This document shows positions 35,949-46,836 of a stretch of DNA of 64,000 bases, piece by piece. The translations under genes and the position numbers were made by a program. Origin of the DNA: Mesocentrotus franciscanus (taxonomy: Eukaryota; Echinodermata; Echinoidea; Camarodonta; Strongylocentrotidae); NCBI GenBank assembly GCA_037976565.1, contig CP137679.1, positions 13,952,780 through 14,016,779 of the forward strand, given 5' to 3'. The notes beneath the pieces were generated by a model. The model had not been told where the DNA came from and made no database searches. It worked only from the letters and a program-made list of their open reading frames with translations. How positions within the stretch are numbered: the stretch's first letter is position 1; every line of letters starts with the position of its first letter.

Positions 35949-36000
35949 GAGGGGTACAGAAGCAGTACCTGAGGAGGAGAAAGCGCATCAAGTATAAAAT

Positions 36001-37063
36001 GATAAAGTGATTCCTATTTATAAAAAAGATGATTTAACTCAAATAAAAAATTATCGCCCTATCTCGCTATTGCCGGTCATTTCCAAGATTTTAGAAAAAA
36101 TTGTTTATAAACGTCTTTATTCTTTTTTACAAGAAAATAATACTCTTATTTGCAATCAGTTTGGATTTCGAAAAGGTTTTTCTACCGATTATGCTTTGAT
36201 ACAATCTTGTGATAAAATAACTCAAACACTTAATAATAAGGAACATATAATTGGGGTATTTATGGACCTGTCAAAAGCTTTTGACACCATGAATCATGAC
36301 ATTTTGTTGCGAAAACCGTTACTCATTATGGTATACGAGGCACAGCCTTAAAATGGTTTAAGAATTATTTAGTTAATCGAAAGCAATTTGTTTCATTTCA
36401 GTCAGTAAATTCCCCTAACTTAAATGTGTTATGTGGTGTTCCTTCTTTTTCTTATTTATATTAATGACATAGTAAAGTCATCACCACTTCTTACTTACGT
36501 GCTTTTCGCAGATGACACTAACATATTTTGTTCTCATAAATGCTTGAATACTCTAATTTATACTCTCAATAATGAATTAGTTAAAATCTCAACATGGCTT
36601 AAATGCAATAAATTGTCCCTTAATTTAGATAAAACATGTTTTATAAATTTTTTTGCTTCCCAAACACACTTTGATCAGGTTATAAACATTGTTATTGATG
36701 ATATTTCTATAGTTGAAAGGAAATCGACAAAATTTTTAGGTATAACTTTGGATTCAAAGCTTACTTGGAATAATCATGTAAATAATATTACAACATCAAT
36801 TTCAAGGGCAGTTGGGGTAATTGGTAAAATGAGGGATCTTGTACCCGAGAAAATACTTTATACATTATAAAATGCATTAGTGTTACCTTATTTTACATAC
36901 TGTAATGTAGTTTGGGGGAACTGTAGTATAACTAAAGATTAATATAATTTTTCTCTTGCAAAAAAGAGCACTTAGGATTTGTACTCATTCTAATTACTTA
37001 GCTCATACAAATCCGTTATTTTATAGATTAAACATTTTAAAAGTGAGTGATTTGCACTTATAT
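36001..37063 (+). pseudogene. Second CR1/L2-like LINE (plus strand), RT part 1
   Basis: Starts abruptly inside RT: PIYKKDDLTQIKNYRPISLL, FGFRKGFSTDYALIQ, GVFMDLSKAFDTMNHDILL, then after a frame change YINDIVKSSPLL and VLFADDTNIF, FLGITLDSKLTW. The coding pattern breaks after a stretch matching LKVSDLHLYQ near 37063. It is 5'-truncated and lies head-to-head with the preceding element; a different copy, not an inverted part of it, because both contain RT. Confidence 0.87.
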
Positions 37064-37960
37064 CAGGAAGATGAGAACAAATGGAGTGCCCGTCTAGAAA
37101 GATTTTCTCGAGGGACAGATATTCAGGATTAACTTGGCTTAACAACAAGAAATGTAACCCTCTCCAGCCATCAAATCCATCAACAGCTGCCCTTATCAGA
37201 CCACAGATCCCCTCTGGCAATGAAATGTTACGCAACGCCGACTGCTTCCCTAAGTTCTGTGAACACTCGGTCGTAAAAAAAAGGCTTAAAAGCCATGCGT
37301 TGCACCGCGAAAATGACGTCATACTCAGTGAAGATGTATATAGCTATAACATATAAAATACAGAATCCACAACATATGGCACAATGCAACCTTCTATTGG
37401 TTATCAAATGATTTTGCTGTGCTCGGAAAACTGTACTGAAGACATAGCCGTTCGAACCAGCGAAATCGACCAAGGAAATCGTGAGTTGGAGTGAATGGAA
37501 GTTTCTCATCATCATGATTTTCTCAGCTAATTATTGACATTTTCCGCAAATTTCCGCAAATTGTACATAGCTAGGAAGGTATAGTCCAAAGGTTTATCTC
37601 CCAAAGTACCTAAATGAAATTGTGTTATATATTTGCGCATTTGTTGGATGAGGGTTAGAAGTTGTCAATTCATCACCACTTTTCACTCCGAGTACGGGCC
37701 GGCGACGCATAAGCCGCCGTGCTCGCTGGGCTGGGCTGTGGGTGGAAAGGGAGGACTTCAGTGCTTACCACTGCACTGTACCATTGAGTTGGGGATTAAG
37801 GGGATTACGGTAGTAGGAAAAAAGACGCGCGGTGCAACGGAAGGCTTCAAAGGGGCCTCTTGGACGGGCACTCCATTTGTCTCATCTTCTTGCTTATATC
37901 AAACAGCAATCTGTATGTTTAAATACACACAAAATTCACTTCCTCTTTGTCATGACGTAT
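37064..37960. other. Unassigned insertion inside the LINE
   Basis: Separates the LINE RT from the Helitron-like element. It contains short open frames without recognisable domains (for example 37081-37356) and a GC-richer patch around 37690-37870. I cannot say whether it is a distinct mobile element. Confidence 0.3.
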
Positions 37961-40038
37961 TTGTACCCCCCCGGCAGTATGCCGGTGGGGTACTTTGGAT
38001 TCAGCAGCGTTACGCCGCCGCCGCCGCGTCCGCCGCCGCGTCATATTCTTGTGTGCGCTCTAACTGCCACATTCCTTGACGGATTTTTTCAAATTTTGTA
38101 TGGAGGTGTATCTTGGTATAATCTACACACCTATAACTTTGGTGATGCTGCCCTCAGTGTTCCGTCTTCTATAGGGTAAAAGGCCATATTTTTGTGGATG
38201 GTTTGTGTGCGCTCTATAGGCCACATTTCTCAAGGGATTTTGTTCAAATTTTGAACGAAGGTGTATCTTGGTATAATCTAGAAGCCTATAGATTTTGGTG
38301 ACGCTGCCTCCAGTGTTCCGTCTTTTATAGGGTCAAAGGTCATATTTTGATAGATGTCTTATGTGCACTCTAGTGTGCGGTCTAACTGCATCATTTCTCG
38401 ACGGATTTCTTTCAAAATTTGTATGGAGGTGTATCTTGGTATAATCTACACACCTATAACTTTTGGTGATGCTGCCCCCATTGTTCCGTCTTCTATAGGG
38501 TAAAAGCCCATATTTTTGTGGATGGTTTGTGTGCGCTTTATAGGCCACATTTCTCAAGGGATTTTGTTCAAATTTTGAACGAAGGTGTATCTTGGTACGA
38601 TCTACAAGCCTATAGATTTTGCTGATGCTGCCTCCAGTGTTCCGTCTTTATAGGGTCAAAGGTCATATTTTGATAGATATCTTGTGTGCACTCTAGTGTG
38701 TGGTCTAATTACATCAGTAACAGATTTCTTTCAAATTGAGTATGGAAGTGTATGTGGTAAAATCTAGGCACCTATAGTTTTTGGTGATGCTGCCACGAGT
38801 GTCCCGTGTTTTATAGGGTCAAAGGTCATATTTTTGTGGGTGTCTAGTGTGCGCTCTGCAGGTCATATTTCATGACGGATTTCTTTCAAATTTTGAAAGG
38901 AGATGTATCTAATTGGTACAATCTACACATCTACACTTTTGGGCGATGCTGCCCTCATTGTTCCGTCTTTTATATGGTCAAAGTTCATATGTCTTTTATC
39001 GCTCTAACTGCCACATTTCTTGACGGATTTCTTTCAAATGTTTTATGGAGGTGTGTCTTAGTACAATGTACACATCTTTAGTGTTTGGTGATGCTGCCAC
39101 CTGTGTTCCGTCTGTTATAGGGTCAAAGGTCATATTTTGGTGGGTGTCTAGTGTGTGCTCTTCTGGTCATATTTCATGATGGATCTCTTTCAAATTTTGA
39201 AAGGAGATGTATCTTGGTACAATCTACACATCTACACTTTTGGGCGATGCTGCCCTCATTGTTCTGTCTTTTATATGGTCAAAGGTCATATGTCTTTTAT
39301 GCGCTCTAACTGCCACATTTCTTGACGGATTTCTTTCAAATGTTGTATGGAGGTGTGTCTTAGTACAATGTACACATCTTTAGTGTTTGGTGATTCTGCC
39401 ACCTGTGTTCCGTCTGTTATAGGGTCAAAGGTCATATTTTGGTGGCTGTCTTTTTTGCGCTCTGCAGGTCATATTTCATGACGGATTTCTTTAAAATTTT
39501 GAAAGGAGATGTATCTTGGTACAATCTACACATTTACACTTTTGGGCGATGCTGCCCTCAGTGTTCCGTCTTTTATATGGTCAAAAGTCGTATGTCTTTT
39601 ATGCGCTCTAACTGCCACATTACTTGACGGATGTCTTTCAAATGTTGTATGGAGGTGTGTCTTAGTATAATGTACACATCTTTAGTGTTTGGTGATGCTG
39701 CCACCTGTGTTCCGTCTGTTATAGGGTCAAAGGTCATATTTTGGTGGCTGTCTTTTGTGCGCTCTAACTGCTACATTTCTTAAAAGATTTCTTTCAAATT
39801 TTCTACAGAGATGCATTATACTCTAATCTACACACATATTGGTTTGGTGATGCTGCTCCTATCCTAGTCTTGACAATAGTCCCGAGCCACTAGTGGCGAT
39901 CTCTACATCATCCTTTTGTTTCAGGGAGGGGAGAGGGGATCTTTGTCCCTCCTTCGAACATTAGGACGACACAAAATCGCTGCCACTGCCGGGGGATACA
40001 TTCGCATTGCGCGGCAATACAGATTGCGATATTGCTAG
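37961..40038 (+). mobile_element. Helitron-like element, family 1, copy 2
   Basis: Same ends as the copy at 4248-8459: TTGTACCCCC with hairpin CCGGCA-GTA-TGCCGG at the left. On the right are the CTGCCGGGGGATAC inverted motif, hairpin ATTGC-GCG-GCAAT and CTAG at 40035-40038, followed by TT. It holds about 11 monomers (about 38060-39840). Here the diverged subtype with GTGTCTTAGTACAATGTACACATC is the amplified one, unlike copy 1. Confidence 0.75.
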
Positions 40039-40860
40039 TTATTCCTAATTCCCATGTTTACTCATATCCAACGCGTAAATGTACTAATTTTCATTTACAC
40101 AATCCTAAAACTTTGTTAGCGCATAAGTCCATAAGATATCACGGTCCAGACATTTGGAATGCACTCCCTAGACATATTAAACAGTGTACATCTCTCTATT
40201 CATTTAAAGCTACACTAAAAAAACACATTATTTCACAATATAATGTATAAAGATAAAAATATAAATAAAAGCGTTCTTTGTAAAACTTTAGAAACTACAT
40301 TAAATTTTGGTCTGACGTTACATAGTACATAGATGATTCAAAACTTTGGCGCATGAGGACACTTGCACTTGCACACACACGCACCACTCGCACCCTTGTT
40401 TTTGTTTTTGTTTAGTTTCTCTCTTATCTCTGTCATTAACGTATAATTAGTAGCCATATGAAGATGAATTTCATATGCTAATTCTATAATTATTTATATT
40501 GAATCCAACTGTTTATATTCACATTTAATTGTAATATATATCATTTGAGTATCATGGCCCCCTCTTCTCTGTTACTTTGCCAATATTTCACAACTCATTT
40601 TTATCTTAGCTCGGTTGACCGTCTGCTCAAGCTTTTGCTTATAACGGCGAACTTCTGCTTTCTTTTTTTATACACGCAATGGCCCAACGTATAAATTTAC
40701 TCTTACTCATGTATTATACATTTGTTTCTATATTTTGTATATTGTTTGCATACCTTATGTTTTATATAATTATCCATATTTGTTGTATAACTGATTTGTT
40801 TGATTGCAGAAAATAAAGTCTTTGAAATGAAAAAAAAAAAAAAAATCAAATAAACCATTG
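40039..40860 (+). pseudogene. Second CR1/L2-like LINE, C-terminus and 3' end
   Basis: Frame to 40250 reads VYSYPTRKCTNFHLHNPKTL and IWNALPRHIKQCTSLYSFK, homologous to the C-terminal end of the minus-strand LINE RT. It is therefore the continuation of 36001-37063 after a 3-kb interruption; about 20 codons between the two parts are missing. The 3' untranslated part ends AATAAAGTC...GAAATG plus A15 near 40845. Confidence 0.8.
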
Positions 40861-41490
40861 GAGGCGCTTATAGTATGCAGGTGCAGAAGAAAGGAGATAA
40901 GAAAATAAAGGAAAGCAGAACAAACATATGCAGCAGGACGACAGATAGAAACAACTGACAAACACAGACACGACGAATTATACAAGGGCACGGTAAAAGA
41001 ATCTCTTGACATGACCACAAAAAACTTTTTATATGGGCACTGACTTTAACGCCCCATAAACAAGAAGAAAAATGTAGCACGTTAATGGCATTTCTCCCTT
41101 AGGGAAAATATATATAATTGGCTACACCATGCATAGACTACACCACAAGTCTTCTTATTCATTTTTTTAATTTTATTTTTAAAGGAACAAGAAATTTTAT
41201 ATAAACATATACACACTGACTGAAGCCGTCTGTGCATATGGAGGTTGATTTGACCCTTAGGTATGAAAATACAATAAAATATAAAGAATAATAGCTTATA
41301 TGTTCAGATGTTTAAAGCAATTACAATGGAAAACACTAAGCGATTCAAATTCCCTCTTCCACATATATGGTACGTAATTATACAAAACACAATATTTCAT
41401 AACATTTCATGAAATTTTAAACGGCGTCAAATTTAAGTCCTAAAAGGTTAATGAAACGGCGTGCTCCCTTCTCTTATTTTTTTTCCCTTA
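40861..41490. other. Unassigned sequence between LINE and host intron
   Basis: Not present in the paralogous module B-C intron, so probably part of an insertion, but no ends or coding motifs can be identified. Confidence 0.35.
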
Positions 41491-42896
41491 ACTTAATGAC
41501 ATGAATTATAGATTCAAGCATAGCGAGCAAGCTTTGGGGACAATTTGAGAAAAAATAGCTTGCAGTTGATTTAATTAAGGGGCACATATTATTGAAAACT
41601 ATGAGAAATCAATTGTTTCAGGGGAGCTGAGAGGTGATATAAACATCTTTCATATAGCATATAATATGGTAATTATGTCTCGGTCTTTTTTAACATGAAT
41701 GATGGAAATGTAGGCTGAATTCAGTTACCTTGAGTTTGAAAATTCCTACATTGTCTAAACCTTTATATCCCTGAACACAGAGGACTCTCGAAGTACCATC
41801 TAAGTCATTGATAAAAAGTGTGGCAGACTGAGTGTAGCTGTTGGGTTAATCCTCCCCCCCCCCAAAAAAAAAAAAAAAACCCACCTCAACAGACACCATC
41901 AAGTCTGGTTCAAGCACTAAATTTTGTCAAAATGAAGTTATAATTCTGCATATCAGGACAGGGCAGTCTTTTGTAATGAACAGAGAATATTTCCTATAAA
42001 ATCAATATGTTCATATAATTTAAGGGGTAAAACGCAAAATGTTTTGTAATGTCCAGTCATAATTTTTACCAATAAAATTATGTACATTAGGTAGATGGGT
42101 GAAACCGACCTGACTTTGGGCTCTGTTTTGGGACCTCTGACAGATACGGTTGGGTCGACAACTTTTTTGGGGAATGACTTATATGGTCTAAGTAACTTAA
42201 AGACACACGTTCCCCGTATTCCAGAGGGCGTTAAAAATACGTACACGCTGGCGGACGGTGCTAGCTGCCTATTGACACCAACAGAAGACGGCTCTTATGC
42301 AGATGGCATGTTCTGAATGCCCGAACAATGCCGATTATCGCATACATGGGCCAAAGTAATACCAATCGCAGTTCGGCTCTAAGATTCGGCTGCTGTTTCC
42401 GCCCACCTTTGTGACGCAATCTCTCTTGCATATCGCATATCGCACACATACACTAGACCAGGCGCGACATGTGATACGGCTGAAGCTGCACGCATGACAT
42501 GCCTGCCTGAGCTGTGTACGGCGCTGCATGGGTATATACGGCCGGCTGCGCTGGTGATTCGATCGAGCTCACTCAGCGCGAGCTGGCACCCCAGCTGTAT
42601 GCAAATTAGAAGTCGATCTTCGGAACCAAGATGGCAATGACTAGAGCAGCGATAACTACACTGGCTGGATTGTGCTCCTTTAAGGTGGTCAAATCGTATG
42701 CATAATATAGGGGGGTTTTTTTCGAGACAGGTTCCCAGACTAGTCGTTTAAAGATGATGAAGCTTATCTAACAATCTCTAGTTTGGAAATTGATAGGAAT
42801 CATCTACAGATATACAAAAGTTACTAGTTTTTCTTTTCTTTTTTTCTTTTTTAAAAATTTGTTCCTTCTTTGTCTTTTAAAAATATTTTCCTACAG
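41491..42896. other. Module C-D intron, right part
   Basis: Matches 15900-17417 in blocks: CTTAATGACATGAATTATA, ATGATGGAAATGTAGGCTGAA, AGGTAGATGGG..GAAAC. It leads into the T-rich tract and CTACAG acceptor of module D. Confidence 0.65.
42197..42684. mobile_element. Possible TTAA-flanked MITE
   Basis: Extra relative to the module C upstream intron, where AACTTAAGGGGGTCATATCGTA is continuous. Here about 480 GC-richer bases split it. The insert lies between TTAAAG and CTTTAA with only weakly matching inner ends (about 8 of 13). The element type is therefore tentative. Confidence 0.45.
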
Positions 42897-43241
42897 ATTA
42901 TTCAACAACATATCTTCAAGAAGGCAAATCACATTCCATCTCCTTACTATACACCACTACAAGAGGATTGTATAATGCAACCTTACTACAAACAAACGCT
43001 ACAAATGGATTTCAAGTTGTCTTCCAATATTTGTATCTCGATTATGGTGATGAAGTCCAAATAGGGACAGGTAACGATCCGTCTGACAACCAGTCTGTCA
43101 TCACAACTATCCGTGGATATAGAGACTACCTTCATGATGTCTATGTAGATACCAATGAGATGTGGGTTGCTGTAACAGGAGGGAGGCAATACAGTGGTAT
43201 CCAGATGGATGTTGGTGTAATTACTGCCATTGATTTGCTGA
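42897..43241 (+). CDS. CUB-like exon, module D
   Basis: 345 nt, acceptor CTACAG, donor GTGAGT, phase 1-1, uninterrupted frame throughout. Closest to module C (QYLYLDYGDEVQIGTG, GGRQYSGIQMDVG). MWVAV replaces MWFAV at the conserved Trp strand. No cysteine. Confidence 0.82.
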
Positions 43242-43818
43242 GTGAGTCTAATTGCATCAATCAGACTTTAATGTTTAATTCCTTGTGGCTTTTGTTACTA
43301 ATAAAATGACTGGAGATAATATAAGTGGCATATAAATAAATATATACACATACGTTGATCAACTTGTACTAATTAAGATTTTGGCTTTATTGTTAGACAC
43401 TGACATCGCTAGATGTAAAAAAGAAAGTAGAAAGTACATTTCCTACCAACTTTGACAACAATTATCCAACAAGAAGAGCGTATGAATTGCTGAAGATTAA
43501 AAACTACAATTCATGATTTGCCGACATGAATCTCTAATAAATGGGTGTCCCACCTACAGCCATTATCAACAGCCTAATTCTGCAATGTAACTTTTGAGTA
43601 GGGCTCCCTTGCATTAACATGTATAAAAGCTATTAACACAAAATAGCAAATGGAATATTCTATGTGCAAGATAAATTTTAATTGAAAATGTATCCGTTGA
43701 TCTCAGTTGCCATTATAAAGGAACAGAGATTATGGCTATTATTATTAAGATATTATGTTTATTATCAAAAGTAAGTAAATACTCCTAATACAATTTATCA
43801 TTCTCTTCCTGGTTTTAG
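43242..43818. other. Intron within module D
   Basis: Paralogous to the module C intron, with small indels only. No insertion, no other feature. Confidence 0.55.
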
Positions 43819-43917
43819 ATTTCTTTCCTTGTTCGGGATCGAACATGAGCGTGTCAGTGACGTTGGTTTGTGATGGATATTACAACTGTGACAATTATGA
43901 GGATGAATCATTGTGTA
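43819..43917 (+). CDS. Half-LDLa exon, module D
   Basis: 99 nt, acceptor TTTTAG, donor GTAAGC, phase 1-1. It differs from module C by a few codons: NMSVSVT instead of NMNVSVT, so the NVS sequon becomes NMS. LVCDGYYNCDNYEDESLC is conserved. Confidence 0.8.
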
Positions 43918-45054
43918 GTAAGCAATTGAATACCTCCTTATTTTTTATACTAACATTTGTTTTTAACCACTTGACTGTTATAGAGCCTTAAAAAAGTCCA
44001 ATATTTTTTGTTAAATAGGGCCAGCTATTCTTCAGACTCTCTATATTATCAATATAGTGCTATTTACATTGTGGGGCTACGTATGGAGCAGTGCTGTGAT
44101 TCTGAAAAAGCAATGTCCTAAACACGTTTATAAACGTGGTCCGCAGTCAAGTGGTGAATACATCTCCGTGATCTGACGCATTATGTTGCGCTGCTAACTG
44201 TTCATGATATAGAATACAACTTAGTCAAATTTGGGAAAGGCGTATCCCTCATTAGTTATACCAGCTAGGGCTTGTTTCATAAAACTTGTTTTTAATAACA
44301 AATTCTATGAAAAAATTGCTCTCTGCCAATTAAATACCACGATTTCAGTAGCTCATAACAGTTATTGTATTAAACTTGTTATTGATAACAGGTTTTATGC
44401 AACAAGGTCAAGGTACGTGAACAAGGAATTGGTGGAATACAGGTGCGGAAATATAAAGCGAGATATTTCGAATTCTCTCACATTCTTGTCCGCGGTTTTA
44501 TGAAATTGTGAAATTCATTAGTGTCTTGCATTTTTACGGTGAACTTTCTCCCTCATTTTGGAGACAGACTTATTTTGTTTGTTTCTTGGATATTTTAGTC
44601 ACTGGGGTTATGGCTTTTGTGCTCTTGGCCTATTAGGGTATCCCATTTTGTGCCATTTTCTCACTGTAAACGCAGCAGGGCCAAATGCGCGGCCGAGCCT
44701 GCCACTGTAAACGAACAAAATTGCGGGGCCGAGCAGGCCGAGTAGGCCGCGGCCCGGCCCTGGCCCTTTTCTCACTGTAAAGGGGGTCTTAGTCATTGAT
44801 AAAAAAGGTACACAAACACGGATTGTTGGAATAAGGATTAGTAAACATCATTAGTTTCTTGCATTTTTATTGTGAACTTTCTTCATCATTTCTTGGATAT
44901 TTCTCATGTAAGCTCGTCTACTAAAAATCAAAGTGTGTGTGGGGGGGGGGGCATGATAATCTTCACGCCACATCGAGGCGTTTTTGTGCAGAATCTTCCA
45001 GACAAGACAGGATTTATTTTAGGATATGGGAGAAGCGCACCTTACCGGTCATTG

Positions 45055-45430
45055 TATTATTTTTTATGCCTTCACTACAAAGAAGCCGGAGGCATTATGT
45101 ATTCGGGTTGTCCGTACGTATGTCTGTACGTCCTGTTCTCGGGAACCAATCGATGGATTCCCGCCAAACTTGGGTCATGTATGTATCTTGCAGAGCCAAT
45201 GAACTGATTAGATTGGGGGGTCACGAGGTAAAAGCTCACAGGGCTCATTTTGTTTGCAAAAATAGCTTGTGAACGCGTTATCAATATAACTGACGGATGG
45301 ATTACTATCAAACTCAGGACATGTATGTATCTTGCAGAGCCAATGATCATGAACTGATTAAATTTTAGTGTCATGAAGTCAAAGATTAAAGGGTGATGTG
45401 AAAAATCGCTTGTAATCACGATATTCTGAG
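45055..45430 (+). mobile_element. Helitron-like element fragment, family 4
   Basis: After a T run comes ATGCCT, which pairs with AGGCAT 18 nt further on as a 5' hairpin. Two monomers follow about 144 bp apart, sharing CATGTATGTATCTTGCAGAG and GAACTGATTA. One carries GACGGATGGATTACTATCAAA, similar in position and sequence to the GACGGATTT box of families 1 and 3. The 3' hairpin and terminus are not seen, so the right part is probably deleted. Confidence 0.5.
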
Positions 45431-46244
45431 AACCTGTTAATGGAAAATGAGCACGATGACAAAAGGAGGCACAGTTCGCTCATATGATATCTGGGGCATT
45501 GTGCCACCTGCTCGGCTTTGCTGCCTTTCATCCTGTTTGTGGAAAAAAGTTCTTGTCACTACACAAATCTGCTTTGATTCTCTAAAACTATATATAGCTC
45601 CTGAGATAACCGCTAAAGGGCACAAGCAGTGGGACATGAAAGTGAGCATTCATCAGAAGGGGAAAGGGCACTTATTATAAAAGAAAAGAGGCACCTGTCA
45701 AAGTAAAAGGGGCACTTATCTGAGCTAAAAAAGGGTATTTCTCATTCCTTAAAAGGAGCATTCATCAGAGATGAAAAGGGGCTCTTCTTTAAAAGGGAAA
45801 AATGCACTTATTACAAAGTGAAAGGGGTACTTGTCAAATGCCCCCATTTATTCAGGGGCGTCTGATATTAACCAACCCCTGTTTTAATTTTAGTCACTTT
45901 TTCGTATTTGTAATATCCAATCATAATTTTCTTCAACAAATTTTCGTGTGTGAGGTAGATGGGAGGAAACCGACCTGATTTTGGGTTCTGTTTTGGGAGC
46001 TCTGACATATACGGTCAGGTCGACAGTCTTTTTTGGAATGACCTAGATGGTCTTAGTAACTTATATAGGCTCTCAGACTAGTCAGTACAAGGTGATGAAG
46101 CTTATATCTATCAATCTCATTTGAAGAAGTGATGAGAATCATCCACGGATACTAAAATTACTGTACTCCTGATTCATTCTGACTTATTAATATTCATTGA
46201 GAGCTTGGGTATTTGTTTCTAGTTCATCGTTACTGTGCCATGGA

Positions 46245-46320
46245 CCAGTGATGGCCTGGTGGTAGAGTCGCTGCCCGGCAAGCAGTAGATGCAGGTTCAA
46301 GTCCTGCTAGTTCCAAGATT
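46245..46320 (+). other. tRNA-like segment, probable SINE head relic
   Basis: Contains a box-A-like TGGCCTGGTGGTAGAG and a box-B-like GGTTCAAGTCC at suitable spacing. The acceptor stem pairs poorly, so I do not call a functional tRNA gene. It lies in sequence absent from the other modules. Confidence 0.35.
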
Positions 46321-46469
46321 TTTTCTGACTTGTTTTTCAATACAGATCAATCGATCTTATTTACTGGATGTAAGCCACAAATATGTTTAAATAATTGAAA
46401 TTTCTCCCAGGAAGCATTACATTTATAAACAATAATTTATTATTGTCTTTTAAAAATCTTTTCTTACAG

Positions 46470-46811
46470 ATTATTCATCAACATATCTTGAGGAAGGCGA
46501 ATCATATTTCATCTACATACCTTCATCCCCCTCCAGCCGACTGTACACTGTTACCTTGCTACAAACAAATGCTATGATTGGATTTCGAGTTGTGTTCCAA
46601 GATTTGGGTCTCTATGATGATGATGAAGTCCAAATAGGGACAGGTAACGATCCGTCTGACATACAGTCTATCATCACAAGTATCCATGGAAATAGAGATT
46701 ACGCTAATGATGTCTATGTGGATAGCAATGACATGTGGTTTGCTGTCATAGGAGCAAAGGGCTATACCAGTCTTCGAATGGATGTTGAGATCATTTCCAT
46801 TGACCTATCCA
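46470..46811 (+). CDS. CUB-like exon, module E
   Basis: 342 nt (114 codons), acceptor TTACAG, donor GTGAGT, phase 1-1. Closest to module F: FRVVFQDL, then KGYTSLRMDVEIISIDLSS. Distinctive are a PSSPSSRLYTVTLL segment lacking the usual NAT sequon, and DVYVDSNDMWFAV. No cysteine. Confidence 0.82.
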
Positions 46812-46836
46812 GTGAGTGTGTAATTATTCTTGATTG

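Larger units (their letters stand above)
32138..35990 (-). mobile_element. CR1/L2-like LINE, near full length
   Basis: Minus-strand non-LTR retrotransposon with endonuclease then RT. It ends at its 3' side in a (CTGAAA)n-type tail (32138-32172, read on the minus strand), typical of CR1/L2-group elements that lack poly(A). An (AT)n tract at about 32460-32484 sits in the 3' untranslated part. Its 5' end abuts the middle of another LINE near 35990. Confidence 0.85.
43918..46469. other. Module D-E intron
   Basis: Host blocks shared with the B-C and C-D introns alternate with insertions. 44590-44800 is a GC-rich segment with repeated CTCACTGTAAA motifs absent from paralogues. 45055-45430 is a Helitron-like fragment. 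45640-45840 is the shorter GGGGCAC minisatellite. The part before module E (46080-46170) is the usual AAGCTTATA..GAATCATC block. No exon found. Confidence 0.6.

Noticed and set aside
32138..40860. Single LINE with 5' inversion (twin priming)
   Set aside because: Both orientations contain RT motifs from fingers to C-terminus, so two separate copies are needed.
44590..44800. GC-rich segment with repeated CTCACTGTAAA as a defined transposon
   Set aside because: Absent from paralogous introns, so probably inserted, but I could not establish inverted ends or a target duplication.
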